A DNA stretch of 42,888 nt from Nanobdellota archaeon (GCA_023133595.1 JAGLWF010000011.1:1-42888); one strand, 5' to 3'. Positions 16,519 through 25,032 are shown, numbered from the stretch's first letter. A program made the numbers and translations. The notes: a model not told the origin generated them from the letters alone.

Positions 16519-17778
16519 TTCTAGAAAATGTGTTGAGCAAGAGATGCATGGATCATAAGCTCTGATTAATTGTTCAACTTCTAATTTGATTTTCTCCTTT
16601 GGCAGATCAAGAATGTTTGGAAGAAATTCTTTTATGGCCTCTTGTATACATCTTAGATTCTGTGATGTTGGTGTTGTGATGTTTGCGTACTGGCAGACCC
16701 CGTCCTTGTCAAATGTATATTTGTGGAACAATAATCCTCTTGGTGCTTCGCTCACACCAACTCCGCTACCAGCCCGAACTTTGATCGGCTTTGGCTTTTC
16801 TTTCTTTATTTTTATATTTTCTAATATGTTTATTGCTCTGTCAGCCAGGATTAACATTTCCACTGCCTGTGCAGGGATATTATGGAAAGGTTTATCGCTT
16901 GGAAATGTGAATGGAAGCATCTTTAAGATTTTTTTATCCACAAGTTTATAGTTATGGTTCAATCTCGGCAAAGCTCCAACCATGTATGTCCTTCCTTCCA
17001 TGACTACAAACTCTGCTGTCGAATGCTCCTGGAAATATTCTTTCATGTGCTTTTCATAATCTTCTAGTGGGATTGTGCAGATCTCGTTGCATTTCATCCC
17101 TATCACTTTTCCGTTCAGGATGTTATAGTGCTTGTTTGTCAATGAATAATAATCAATGCATTTCTCAAACCTTGGATATTTGATCTTTGCAAACAATGTG
17201 ACAGTATCTATAAAATCTTTTCTTGCTTTTTTCAGTTCTGCTGACAATGATTTTAGTTCTGCCTGGTCTGGCAGTCTTGACATTCCTCCTGGCACGATAG
17301 TCAGAGGATGCACATCTCTTCCTCCAATGACATTTACTATCCTATTGCCCAATCGCTTTATTCTTAGCGCGCATTGTATCTCATTCTTGTATTTGGATGC
17401 CATCTGAATCGCATTTGGATATCCTACATAGTCTGGAAGTGCTAGGAAATACAGGTGAAGCACGTGCGATTGTATGTGTCCTCCTATGTGTATCAATTCT
17501 CTTAATAATTGAGTTTGCTCTGAGACTTTTACATTGAATGCGTCTTCGACTGCTTTTGTCGCTGTCAGGAAATGCACAACAGAACAGACACCGCAGATCC
17601 GGGATGCGATTGGTGCAAGCTCGTTATATTTCTGGCACTGAAGAATGCCTTCAAAATATCTGGAGCCTTCGAATATTGTCAGTTCAGCTTTCTTCACCTT
17701 GCCTTTCTCTACTCTAATGTTTAATTTAGCATGACCCTCCATCTTTGTGATGTGATTTAAAGTAATAGTTTTTCCCAT
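16495..17778 (-). CDS. [NiFe]-hydrogenase large (catalytic) subunit, group 3-like
   Basis: A 427-residue catalytic subunit with all four nickel ligands: RICGVC near residues 60-65 and DPCISCSTH near the C-terminus. After the final His is a short tail (FLELNWEEIK) that a maturation protease would remove, matching the protease gene next door. The sequence resembles cytosolic group 3 enzymes (sulfhydrogenase alpha/MvhA type), which oxidise or produce H2 with NAD(P) or ferredoxin. The start, ATG 17778, lies one base after the small-subunit stop at 17780. No diaphorase subunits lie next to it. The group assignment comes from motif style and needs a tree. Confidence 0.93.
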   Translation of the reverse strand: MGKTITLNHITKMEGHAKLNIRVEKGKVKKAELTIFEGSRYFEGILQCQKYNELAPIASRICGVCSVVHFLTATKAVEDAFNVKVSEQTQLLRELIHIGGHIQSHVLHLYFLALPDYVGYPNAIQMASKYKNEIQCALRIKRLGNRIVNVIGGRDVHPLTIVPGGMSRLPDQAELKSLSAELKKARKDFIDTVTLFAKIKYPRFEKCIDYYSLTNKHYNILNGKVIGMKCNEICTIPLEDYEKHMKEYFQEHSTAEFVVMEGRTYMVGALPRLNHNYKLVDKKILKMLPFTFPSDKPFHNIPAQAVEMLILADRAINILENIKIKKEKPKPIKVRAGSGVGVSEAPRGLLFHKYTFDKDGVCQYANITTPTSQNLRCIQEAIKEFLPNILDLPKEKIKLEVEQLIRAYDPCISCSTHFLELNWEEIK

Positions 17779-17779
17779 C

Positions 17780-18628
17780 TTATTTTTTTATTGGTTTTGA
17801 TTTGTTATTCTTACCTTTAATCTTGATCTTTACTTTTGGTTTGTACTCGCACGTCTTTGGCATCTCTATGTTCTGGAAATGTTCGAGCTTGTTTATGATA
17901 TCCTGCTCTTTCAAGCCAAAGCTCTTGAACAATTCGATCTCTGCAGGAAAATCCGCTTTAGGCAGCGGACTCCTGCATAGATAGCAAGGAATATTCTCTT
18001 GCGGACATGGAGCACCACATCCTTTTCTTGTGATAGGTCCAAGACAAGGTTGTTTTTTTAGGAGTAAACAATCTTCTCCTCTTCTTGGACATTCGTCGCA
18101 TACAGGACCTAGTTTTGGTTCTGGCGGCAGTCTTCCTGTTTTTATGAAATAATTGTATAGATTGGTAAACTCTATTTTTGAGATTGGACAACCATACATA
18201 TAATAATCTACCTTGATATGCTCTCCGATTCCTGTTGCTTCGATTGAATCTTTCAGCATCTTCTGGTTGTAGACATACTTTTCGATTCTCTCTCTTTCCA
18301 AGAAATTCTGCATTGATGGAATTCCTCCATTGCAAGCGCAGGCTCCAATCGCAATAAGATATTTTGATTTTTTTCTGATTTCTTTTAACTTTCTGACTTC
18401 TCTTTCTGATGTGATCGCACCTTCAACAATCGCCAAGTCGAATTTTGCTTTCCTGTTCTTTTCTTTGATTAAATGAAAGTACTGAAAATCAGCCTGTTCC
18501 ATAAGATCAAGAATCCCATTGATGAATAAGATTGTGAACTGGCAACCCTCACAACCAGTAAAAGAAAAAATGCCTATGACAGGCTTTTTCCTAACAGAAG
18601 CTCTCTTCACCCCTTTTTTCCTTGCCAT
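17780..18628 (-). CDS. [NiFe]-hydrogenase small (Fe-S) subunit
   Basis: The electron-transfer subunit of the hydrogenase. CEGC at residues 26-29, GACACNGGIP and YMYGCPI give the proximal [4Fe-4S] cluster. A Cys-rich region (CDECPRRGEDC, GCGAPCP, CYLC) supplies two more clusters. There is no twin-arginine signal, so the enzyme is cytosolic. Unusually basic segments stand at both ends (KKGVKRASVRKK; KIKIKGKNNKSKPIKK). It is the first gene of a two-gene operon with the large subunit; an AT-rich TATA-like aaatataaa lies about 24 nt upstream. Confidence 0.93.
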   Translation of the reverse strand: MARKKGVKRASVRKKPVIGIFSFTGCEGCQFTILFINGILDLMEQADFQYFHLIKEKNRKAKFDLAIVEGAITSEREVRKLKEIRKKSKYLIAIGACACNGGIPSMQNFLERERIEKYVYNQKMLKDSIEATGIGEHIKVDYYMYGCPISKIEFTNLYNYFIKTGRLPPEPKLGPVCDECPRRGEDCLLLKKQPCLGPITRKGCGAPCPQENIPCYLCRSPLPKADFPAEIELFKSFGLKEQDIINKLEHFQNIEMPKTCEYKPKVKIKIKGKNNKSKPIKK

Positions 18629-18661
18629 CCATATATGCAGGGATATGCTGGTTTATATTTG

Positions 18662-19729
18662 TTATGGATAATCGTACTGAGATCCTTTGTCTTTGGGTGG
18701 TGTTGCTGCTTCAGGACTTTCTCCTCCTTCTTTTGCTCTTGAAAGTTTAATCGCTAGTGCTTTATCACTCATAGCCTGGGCAAAATCTTCAGTTTCCCGC
18801 TTGTCTTTCTCAGCAAGAAAACCACTGACAATTTGCCCGAGATATGCAATCTGTTGTGGAACTCCTCGTTCATACAGATCTGGAAGTGTCTCTTTTGCTT
18901 CGTTGAATTCAGCATAATCATCCCAGTTTGACCAAGACACATATATGTTTCTGTCTTCATCTTCTGGACCTTTTGGAATTCCGACAGCGAAATATTCACG
19001 AGGAAAATCTTTTTCAACCCTTAGACTTAATCTTCCGCTTCTTTCTTTCTCTCTGCCAATAAAGTTTTGAACTGCTGCCTGTAGGTTCTCTTCCTTGCCA
19101 GACCATAATTTTCCAAGCTCGAACGCAGCATATATTGTGAACCCGCTTATCAGAGCATTTCTACCTGGGAATGTTGGACCTATTTCGCGATCTTCTGAAA
19201 TATAGACAGGATGAATAGCAATTTGCACATCTGGAAAATCTTCTCCTGCAGCACTGCCAACAAATGCAGGATATTTGAACATTCTGCGATCATAACGCAT
19301 ATCTTCCACCAGACCAAAACATTTTCTCCAGACTTCGAGATGTTCATCTGGGAATTTTGAGTATTCATATGTCCGGTTCAATAAATCCATAGCCCAGACA
19401 AAATCTTCCAGATCAAATTTTCTAGGATCAATAACTCTTCCTTTGAAATGTTCTGCAGCTTGCCTGCGAATATCTGGTGAAAGATCACTGAGATCTCTAA
19501 GTAGTTGTGGTCCTTCCATTGTCAGATTTTCTGTTGCAACAAGAATAGTCTTTCCATGTTTTAAACCATACATTAAGTTAGAATTAGAAGCGCCTGATCC
19601 TAGACGTCCTTGTTCTACTAATGTTATTTCTGGTTGAAAAGAAACTGTTGATTTTGGATCTTTATCCCAATCTGGAATCTCTGGGAATTCCATTATCAAT
19701 CCAGATTTGTCTCGTTCACCGATTCCCAT
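18662..19729 (-). CDS. hypothetical protein, 355 aa
   Basis: A soluble acidic protein with no signal peptide, helix or cofactor motif that I recognise. The sequence is well formed (balanced composition, regular helices, Trp-rich patches such as VSWSNWDDYAEF) and ends in a Gly/Pro/Lys-rich tail. Translation probably starts at the ATG after TGGGGGTAAT, about 14 nt upstream; the same GGGGGTAAT precedes the alcohol dehydrogenase at 31666. It lies just upstream of the hydrogenase subunit genes on the same strand, with a 33-bp gap, so it might be co-transcribed. A functional link to hydrogenase is not supported by its sequence. Confidence 0.7.
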   Translation of the reverse strand: MGIGERDKSGLIMEFPEIPDWDKDPKSTVSFQPEITLVEQGRLGSGASNSNLMYGLKHGKTILVATENLTMEGPQLLRDLSDLSPDIRRQAAEHFKGRVIDPRKFDLEDFVWAMDLLNRTYEYSKFPDEHLEVWRKCFGLVEDMRYDRRMFKYPAFVGSAAGEDFPDVQIAIHPVYISEDREIGPTFPGRNALISGFTIYAAFELGKLWSGKEENLQAAVQNFIGREKERSGRLSLRVEKDFPREYFAVGIPKGPEDEDRNIYVSWSNWDDYAEFNEAKETLPDLYERGVPQQIAYLGQIVSGFLAEKDKRETEDFAQAMSDKALAIKLSRAKEGGESPEAATPPKDKGSQYDYP

Positions 19730-19879
19730 CTTCGATTACCCCCATATGATTATTATGTATTGAGAGACTATACATGAATATATAACTCTTTTCTTCTATT
19801 TATATAGAAAATCATATATAGCAATCGCAACATTTAAATACCCTTATTATATAGTATGATTCAATAATGAGGTGAGATG

Positions 19880-21850
19880 ATGTCATTGAGTTTTAAGCAG
19901 ATGATGGTTCTGATTGCAATATTTGTTGTAATTTCTGGTTCTTCGTTTCTTATGTCAAACAGGAATGTGCCAGGCAAGACTAACATACTATCGGATTTGA
20001 ATTTTGGAGAGCCCATTGGTACAGAGTATCCTGTTCTGACAGAATACGACAATGGAGGTTTAGCATCAGGAAGATTGACAACACAGGAAGGCACAACTGT
20101 GTTCAAACAATATCTAAGATTCAGGCAGACAGGACCTGAAGCTTTCAATTCATGTTCTTTCCAGCATGGTGAGGATGATTATGGAAAAGTTGGTGACTTC
20201 TTGTTCTGTGAAGAGGATGATCCAATATTTGAATATCAATTAGAATTCCAGTCTGGCTTCAAGAGTGAGGTTGAAGACAATCGTGCTTATGATTATGAAG
20301 ATGAAGTCATCCCAATACTAGGAAAACCATTCGGTATTGTGAAAGCAGAAGCTAATCCTACAACAAAATCATTGAAGTTAATTATGATTGGAGGCACAAC
20401 ACCTGAATATCTGGAAGAAGGTGCAACAGATGTTTATTATGTAGGAGGAAGGAGGACTGTTGTCAGTGTTATCATGGTGAGCGAAGTTGCAGGACAAAAA
20501 CCAAGAGTTATAATGCGCGTGAATGGACAGGACAGTGACACAATGCGAAAAGGAGAGACGCACAGGTTTGCAGACGGTTCTTATATTGGAATCATTGATG
20601 TTCTTCCACAGGAAGGTGGAGAAGAAATGGGTACCGGAGATTTAGTATTCTTTACACTAGGAGGAAGCGCAGGGGGAAGAATAATCTTTCATGACAGAGA
20701 TATAACTGACGATTCCTTTGACACTGGCAAAGTACAGGCTAGTGGAGAGAATATTGCAAAAGGAAGAGTAAAGATACTTGGCAGTTTTGTTGGCGACAAG
20801 ATAATTGTGCGCAGCATAATCTATCGATTATTAGCAGAAGGCAAGACTGGCAAAGATGTATATGTCCCTCCAAGGCATGGTATCAAGAATAAATTGCGTG
20901 AGCCAGAAGGAATGTTGGTTGCAGATTTTGACATTATCAGCGGTGGAATAATCGGAGCATCTTCTGCAAGAACACCAGCAGCAATGTCTGGTGGTGCTAA
21001 CCTGATACATATCAGGCCTCGCGGGGATGACAGATATCAATTGATTTTCGCAAATAACAGAGGACAAGTGTACAATATACCGTTTGTATCTACTGAGAAT
21101 GGTTTCAAGACAGGAGATGATGATGGTGACTTGGTTTATGAAGAAGGTGCGAATGCAGCAGACTTTAATATAAATAACAATGATTATTTTGTTGTCACAA
21201 ATTCACAAGGATCTTCTCCAAGTGCAACAGATTTCACAAACGTTCTTCGATACCAGGGTTATGATGCAACAAACAGAGTATTGTACTGCAATGACCTTGC
21301 AAAAGGATCCTACAAAACAATTGTCGATGCTGCGGGAGTTGGACAGCTTGTGATTGGAGGAACTTCCTATCCTGTGAATGTAGATCTTACTGATCCACAG
21401 TTTCCGATCAATATTGACCAGAACGCTGACGGCAATATCAATGGCGGAGAAGCAAGGATTGTTGCTCTAGGCGGTGGAATCATTGATCTAGGAGGCGGAG
21501 GTCCTGGTTCTATTACACTACGGACTCTTGCCAAGTATTTTGATGATCCGAGCGGTGGAGACGAAGTCACTACTATCACCATAACAGATGAAGGAAGCTA
21601 TGTTGACCTGAATGTCGCAAACCAGGCTTCTATCACAATGCACGAAGTCAGTAGCGGTGGACAGAGACAGGGTTCTACAAGATACGGTGCCTTGTTCCAA
21701 CAGTTGAAACGAAGCGGAAATCCTGACGAACTGAAGATCTTCTATCCATACGGACAGAGAATTGCTACTGTGGGCGTCGGAACAGGCCGGGGCCAAGTAG
21801 GCGGTATTGTAGTTGTGACATTCGAAGCATCAAAGATGAAGAAGAGATAG
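19880..21850 (+). CDS. probable S-layer (surface) protein
   Basis: A 656-residue secreted protein with an N-terminal hydrophobic segment (residues about 8-24) and an almost all-beta remainder. It is rich in Gly, Asp and Thr, with acidic loops such as DQNADGNINGGE that look like calcium sites. Style and motifs (TEYDNGGLASGRLT, GTYPV-like turns) resemble archaeal S-layer proteins of the methanococcal/DPANN type, a family-level judgement from memory. GAGGTGA at 19869-19875 favours ATG 19880, although ATG 19877 is one codon earlier. A TATA element (atttaaat, 19832-19839) gives a short leader. No C-terminal anchor helix is seen. Confidence 0.7.
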   Translation: MSLSFKQMMVLIAIFVVISGSSFLMSNRNVPGKTNILSDLNFGEPIGTEYPVLTEYDNGGLASGRLTTQEGTTVFKQYLRFRQTGPEAFNSCSFQHGEDDYGKVGDFLFCEEDDPIFEYQLEFQSGFKSEVEDNRAYDYEDEVIPILGKPFGIVKAEANPTTKSLKLIMIGGTTPEYLEEGATDVYYVGGRRTVVSVIMVSEVAGQKPRVIMRVNGQDSDTMRKGETHRFADGSYIGIIDVLPQEGGEEMGTGDLVFFTLGGSAGGRIIFHDRDITDDSFDTGKVQASGENIAKGRVKILGSFVGDKIIVRSIIYRLLAEGKTGKDVYVPPRHGIKNKLREPEGMLVADFDIISGGIIGASSARTPAAMSGGANLIHIRPRGDDRYQLIFANNRGQVYNIPFVSTENGFKTGDDDGDLVYEEGANAADFNINNNDYFVVTNSQGSSPSATDFTNVLRYQGYDATNRVLYCNDLAKGSYKTIVDAAGVGQLVIGGTSYPVNVDLTDPQFPINIDQNADGNINGGEARIVALGGGIIDLGGGGPGSITLRTLAKYFDDPSGGDEVTTITITDEGSYVDLNVANQASITMHEVSSGGQRQGSTRYGALFQQLKRSGNPDELKIFYPYGQRIATVGVGTGRGQVGGIVVVTFEASKMKKR

Positions 21851-21870
21851 AATTTCTTTTTTTATTTTTA
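21851..21870 (+). terminator. T-rich terminator after the S-layer gene
   Basis: Runs of T (ttctttttttattttta) directly follow the stop codon, as in archaeal intrinsic terminators. There is no strong hairpin. Confidence 0.5.
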
Positions 21871-21984
21871 GAGTTCTTACAAAAAAGTATGGGCAACATT
21901 TATTAAGAATAAAACCAATGTTAAGATAGAATTCAGAAGCTAACAGACTACAAATATTTATAAAGGATGAGATGTTATAATATT

Positions 21985-22218
21985 ATGAAATTTGAATATT
22001 CAAAGCATTGGATAAGAAAAAGAAGATTCAGATCCAAAATAACTGATGATATGTTCGAATATTCAATAATCAATTCAGATGAATTAAAAGATAAATATTG
22101 GGAAGATGCTTCGAATGCTATCTGTCGGATTCCTCCATCAGGAAGAATCCTTAAAGTGGTTTATAGAAAAATTGGAAAAAATAAATATAAAATAATTACT
22201 GCTTATTGGCGAGATTAA
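21985..22218 (+). CDS. DUF4258-like toxin of a toxin-antitoxin pair
   Basis: A 77-residue, highly basic protein. The pattern (SKHWIRKRRF near the start, then ILKVVYRKIGKNKYKIITAYW near the end) fits the DUF4258/RelE-like fold of small ribonuclease toxins, in which basic and aromatic residues bind RNA. ATG 21985 is preferred over 21967 because tttataaa at about 21957-21964 is 24 nt upstream, right for a leaderless mRNA. It lies 12 bases before a DUF2283 gene. The toxin role is inferred from the gene pairing and fold resemblance. Confidence 0.65.
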   Translation: MKFEYSKHWIRKRRFRSKITDDMFEYSIINSDELKDKYWEDASNAICRIPPSGRILKVVYRKIGKNKYKIITAYWRD

Positions 22219-22230
22219 ACGTGATACAAA

Positions 22231-22440
22231 ATGGAAAATTGGTATGATTCGGAAGAAGACATCTTGAATATCCAATTGGCAAAAGGAAAATACTGGAAAA
22301 GTGTAGAATTGTCAAATGGAGTAGTAATAGATATAGCTGAAGATGGTTCTATTCTAAGTATTGAAATTTTAAGAGCAAGCAAGATTTTTTCTGGAGATGT
22401 TAAGAAAGTTATTGAAGTTGCAAAGAAAATAGCTATATGA
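22231..22440 (+). CDS. DUF2283-family putative antitoxin
   Basis: A 69-residue acidic protein with the DUF2283 signature: YDSEEDILNIQLAKG, then VVIDIAEDGSILSIEILRAS. Members are commonly found beside DUF4258-type genes and are regarded as antitoxins. The charge complements the basic partner. The gene is second in the operon, whereas antitoxins are often first; DUF2283 pairs commonly show this reversed order as far as I recall. A T-rich stretch follows at 22459-22480. Confidence 0.72.
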   Translation: MENWYDSEEDILNIQLAKGKYWKSVELSNGVVIDIAEDGSILSIEILRASKIFSGDVKKVIEVAKKIAI

Positions 22441-22458
22441 GCTAAATAAAGAAGTAGA

Positions 22459-22480
22459 TTTTTTTATTTATTTTATTATT
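22459..22480 (+). terminator. T-rich terminator of the toxin-antitoxin operon
   Basis: Runs of T (atttttttatttattttatt) start about 18 nt after the antitoxin stop, before the convergent TrmB-type gene. A 7-bp stem (AACTGAA/TTCAGTT) further on, at about 22540-22567, may help end transcription from either side. Confidence 0.4.
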
Positions 22481-22573
22481 AGTTAGATTAACAAAAGTAA
22501 AACCTCATAAAAGCCGTGGGAGATGGGAGGAATTGATGAACTGAATGATTGAAGTCTTTTTCAGTTTAAAAAA

Positions 22574-23293
22574 TTATGGAGTTGCCTTATTCCATATTTG
22601 ATTAAAAGATTTAATTTGACTTTCTACAATTTGTTTAGATTTAATCAAAATTCCAGTAGGTTTTTCTGTCCATGTAACAATAACCATTTTGTTATTGCAT
22701 AAATTGATATTTATAGGGATAAGAAATTCAGCATAACGCATTTTAAGATTCTTTCTTTTTTTGAAATAAGGTTTTAATTCCCTTTTGGCTAATCCTTTGA
22801 CAATCAATCCCTTTTCCTTTCTTTTTGCATCTCTTGTTGCAAAGAATTTCATTGTTTCTTCACGCATTTCTTCAACATCAACAGAATAGAAATAGAATTC
22901 ATCCCCTTTTTTTGCATCTTCAATTAACACATTAAATAAATTATTTATTCCTTTCCATCCCTCATAAATCTCTGCTTCTTGCTTTTCTTCATGTAATTTC
23001 TGCTTCGCTTCCAGCTGTGGAAGGATTTCTTCAAATTTTTTCTCTCTTTCTCTAAATTCTTTTAATACGATTTTTGGATCTACAGATTGATATATCTTGA
23101 TTTTTCCTTTTAATATATATGTAACAAATCCCTTGTCTATTAAAGATAGAAGGGTATATTGTATTGTAGAGCTTTGTAAGCCTGATTTTTCTATGATTTT
23201 ACCTACTTTTGTCGGTCCTAACTGAAGTAAAGTAAGATAGACTTTTGACTCTGCAGGTGTAAAGCCCAGTTTTTCTAGTATTTCTTGTTGCAT
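22574..23293 (-). CDS. TrmB-family transcriptional regulator
   Basis: A 239-residue regulator. The N-terminal winged HTH (residues 1-70: LGFTPAESKVYLTLLQLG, then KSGLQSSTIQYTLLSLIDKG) is characteristic of TrmB. A coiled-coil linker (residues about 75-105) is followed by a C-terminal domain resembling the phospholipase-D-like half found in TrmB proteins without a sugar-binding domain. Family members sense small molecules and repress or activate nearby genes. The divergent 5' region contains a perfect 7-bp-arm palindrome at 23337-23354, a probable operator for itself and the divergent gene. TATA-like sequences lie just upstream of its ATG. Confidence 0.88.
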   Translation of the reverse strand: MQQEILEKLGFTPAESKVYLTLLQLGPTKVGKIIEKSGLQSSTIQYTLLSLIDKGFVTYILKGKIKIYQSVDPKIVLKEFREREKKFEEILPQLEAKQKLHEEKQEAEIYEGWKGINNLFNVLIEDAKKGDEFYFYSVDVEEMREETMKFFATRDAKRKEKGLIVKGLAKRELKPYFKKRKNLKMRYAEFLIPININLCNNKMVIVTWTEKPTGILIKSKQIVESQIKSFNQIWNKATP

Positions 23294-23336
23294 GATTTAT
23301 AAATAATAGTTAAAGTATATAAATTTTTCTATAAAC

Positions 23337-23354
23337 CTCACCAGTTTTGGTGAG
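23337..23354. promoter_or_regulatory. palindromic operator between divergent genes (likely TrmB-type site)
   Basis: A perfect dyad CTCACCA-GTTT-TGGTGAG stands out as GC-rich in an AT-rich spacer. It lies between the regulator promoter and the TATA box (tttatata, 23361-23368) of the rightward transcript, where a bound repressor could block both. Binding by the adjacent TrmB protein is inferred. Confidence 0.6.
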
Positions 23355-23390
23355 CAATTATTTATATAGCAGTTAGATAACTACTATAGT

Positions 23391-23467
23391 ATGACGAAAA
23401 AGCCAATACCTCTGGGCTTACGTTTGAAATGCTGAGCATTTCTAACGGTTTAGAAACTTTTGGTTTC
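23391..23467 (+). promoter_or_regulatory. structured leader with a 14-codon mini-ORF
   Basis: The TATA box at 23361-23368 places the transcript start at about 23391, exactly on an ATG opening a 14-codon frame (MTKKPIPLGLRLKC, stop at 23433-23435). Three hairpins follow one another: AAGCC/GGCTT (23400-23419), GAAATGC-TGA-GCATTTC (23426-23442, the mini-ORF stop in its loop) and GAAAC/GTTTC (23453-23467). The main gene then begins with its own GAGGCGGAG Shine-Dalgarno. The arrangement suggests translational or attenuation control of the main gene. The structures are by eye only. Confidence 0.4.
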
Positions 23468-23491
23468 AAAACAAAAGAGGCGGAGATGAAA

Positions 23492-23959
23492 ATGACAAAT
23501 GAACAATTAGCAAAAAGAGTAAATGACTTCATTAAGAAAAATATGACTTATGAAAATATGTATATTAAGCATGATTATGCGGATGATTGTGACCAAAGTA
23601 CATTAGTTGGCCGTCAAGACAGCAGAAATTTTCAAGGATTTTGTAGACCCGATCCGAGAGTTTCTGAAGAAGAGAAGAAAAAGACAATCGAAAATGGAGT
23701 GCCTTTAGGACTTTATTTTAGATTTATTGCCATATCTGGAGAAGACGTATGGTTTGACAAAGGGATGCATATGAGAATTGATTACGAATTAACTAAACCA
23801 GATAAAACAACTTCAAATACATCTTTTCTTTATGAGGGTGCTGTAACAAGGTGTATCATAGATAATGCTCCTGAAGATTTAGCAGAAAATTTACGTGATG
23901 CTTTAAATAAAGCGTCAACTGAGGCATGTGCTAAAATAACCCAGAGATGGAAGAGATAA
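23492..23959 (+). CDS. hypothetical protein, 155 aa, divergent from the TrmB regulator
   Basis: A soluble protein of about 155 residues, not recognised. The N-terminal helix (MTNEQLAKRVNDFIKKNM) is followed by a Cys- and Asp-containing loop region (YADDCDQST, GFCRPDPR), a beta-rich middle (LGLYFRFIAISGEDVWFDKG) and a C-terminal helix. There is no signal peptide or membrane helix. The start is chosen by the GAGGCGGAG Shine-Dalgarno at 23477-23485; ATG 23486 is in frame but too close. It probably belongs to the local regulon of the TrmB protein through the shared operator. Confidence 0.65.
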   Translation: MTNEQLAKRVNDFIKKNMTYENMYIKHDYADDCDQSTLVGRQDSRNFQGFCRPDPRVSEEEKKKTIENGVPLGLYFRFIAISGEDVWFDKGMHMRIDYELTKPDKTTSNTSFLYEGAVTRCIIDNAPEDLAENLRDALNKASTEACAKITQRWKR

Positions 23960-23982
23960 GTTTTTTTATTTTTTTTAGTTAT
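23960..23982 (+). terminator. T-rich terminator
   Basis: A sequence of T runs (gtttttttattttttttag) begins immediately after the stop codon at 23959. Confidence 0.45.
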
Positions 23983-24058
23983 TTTAAAATAATTCAAGAT
24001 TAACAAAGCTAAAATATTCCCAAAAGTTTAAATAGGGGTATATTTCTAATTCTTTTCA

Positions 24059-24337
24059 ATGGAAATTAAAGAATTACCAATAGTCAAATCTGATGAACAA
24101 GTAGTAATCTATGATTGTGGAAGGATGAATTTTCTAGCTCGAAAGAAGGATACTATTAGTTCTGACTGTATTCATTCTGAAAGCGAAATCATTTTTTTAG
24201 TTGAAGGAGAAATGGAATTAACAGCTGGAAACGAAACCAAAAAAGTTAAGGCTCCGATAATAATAGAACTTTCCCCAAATATACATCATAAGATACATGC
24301 ACTTACAGATATAAAAATATTATATCATTATAAATAG
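24059..24337 (+). CDS. small cupin-domain protein
   Basis: A 92-residue single-domain cupin. The beta-barrel pattern shows at HSESEIIFLVEGEMELTAG (cupin motif 1, with the metal-ligand positions only partly kept) and LSPNIHHKIHALTDIKILY (motif 2 with a His pair). Such proteins bind metals or small ligands, and no specific reaction can be assigned. An upstream gtttaaatag (about 24027-24036) is about 28 nt before the ATG, a leaderless promoter. It stands alone between the unknown gene and the deacylase. Confidence 0.7.
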   Translation: MEIKELPIVKSDEQVVIYDCGRMNFLARKKDTISSDCIHSESEIIFLVEGEMELTAGNETKKVKAPIIIELSPNIHHKIHALTDIKILYHYK

Positions 24338-24417
24338 AAACATAAAAACAAAATAATTATAAAATCCTTCTTCAATGAGAGCAAGTTTTAAATATACAAT
24401 TCATTATAATCCATAAG

Positions 24418-24882
24418 ATGTCAGAAGAAGTCTTCAGTAAAATCATTGATTTGTTAAAAGAGAATAGTATTAGATATAAACTTGTTGAACATGAACCCGT
24501 TTTTACAAGCAAAGAAGCGGCTGAGGTTAGGGGAACAAAATTAGAGCAAGGTGCAAAAGCACTTGTTTTGAAATCCAAAAAGAAAGTATTCTTAGCTGTG
24601 GTTCCTGCAAATCGGAAAATTAATTTAGAAAAACTTAAGGAAATTCTTGACGTTAAGAAATTAGGTCTTGCAAGTTCTGAGACTGTTAAAGAAAAAACCG
24701 GTTGTGCGATTGGGTCTGTTCCTCCTTTTGGCAATATTGTTGGCTTGGATACTTATGTTGATAAAGATCTTCTAGAAAATGAATATATTGCTTTTAATGC
24801 AGGAAGCCATACAAAATCTATCATTATGCGTTCTAATGATTTTGTAAAACTAGTCAATCCAAAAATAGATGCCTTTTGTTGA
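24418..24882 (+). CDS. YbaK/ProX-type aminoacyl-tRNA deacylase
   Basis: A 154-residue protein of the YbaK/EbsC/ProX family, which hydrolyses misacylated tRNAs such as Cys-tRNAPro or Ala-tRNAPro in trans. The conserved region GAKALVLKSKKKVFLAVVPANRKINLEKL holds the catalytic Lys. The later GCAIGSVPPFG glycine-rich loop and FNAGSHTKSIIM are also family marks. The length is that of a free-standing editing protein, not a prolyl-tRNA synthetase insertion. An aaatataca-like element about 25-30 nt upstream may serve as the promoter. Confidence 0.85.
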   Translation: MSEEVFSKIIDLLKENSIRYKLVEHEPVFTSKEAAEVRGTKLEQGAKALVLKSKKKVFLAVVPANRKINLEKLKEILDVKKLGLASSETVKEKTGCAIGSVPPFGNIVGLDTYVDKDLLENEYIAFNAGSHTKSIIMRSNDFVKLVNPKIDAFC

Positions 24883-25000
24883 ATAGGCAAAATTTCCTAA
24901 GGGGATTGAGAATATCATGGGTTTGTTCTTTTAACATATTGTATCATAGATTGAATGAATATAAGGTTCTCAAACCATCTGTATTCTGCAGTTGCGAAAT

Positions 25001-25010
25001 CTTTAAATAG
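25001..25010 (+). promoter_or_regulatory. TATA box of the NAD salvage operon
   Basis: The element ctttaaatag resembles other TATA boxes in the window. Transcription would start at about 25030-25034, right at the end of the first operator dyad. Confidence 0.55.
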
Positions 25011-25015
25011 TTCTA

Positions 25016-25032
25016 AGTGTATACTATACACT
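25016..25032. promoter_or_regulatory. NrtR-type operator, site 1
   Basis: A perfect dyad AGTGTATA-C-TATACACT (AGTGT-N7-ACACT). It lies between the TATA box and the predicted transcript start, where bound repressor would block initiation. The GT-N7-AC core agrees with what I recall of bacterial NrtR sites, and an nrtR gene closes this operon. Confidence 0.7.

Noticed and set aside
22515-22567. Possible C/D box small RNA (TGATGA and CTGA close together)
   Set aside because: The two boxes are one base apart with no room for a guide, and the rest of the stretch lacks C' and D' boxes. It is more likely part of the spacer between convergent genes.
24917-24990. Weak stem between ATGGGTTTG and CAAACCAT
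   Set aside because: It is short, with one bulge and about 45 nt of loop. Nothing else supports a function.
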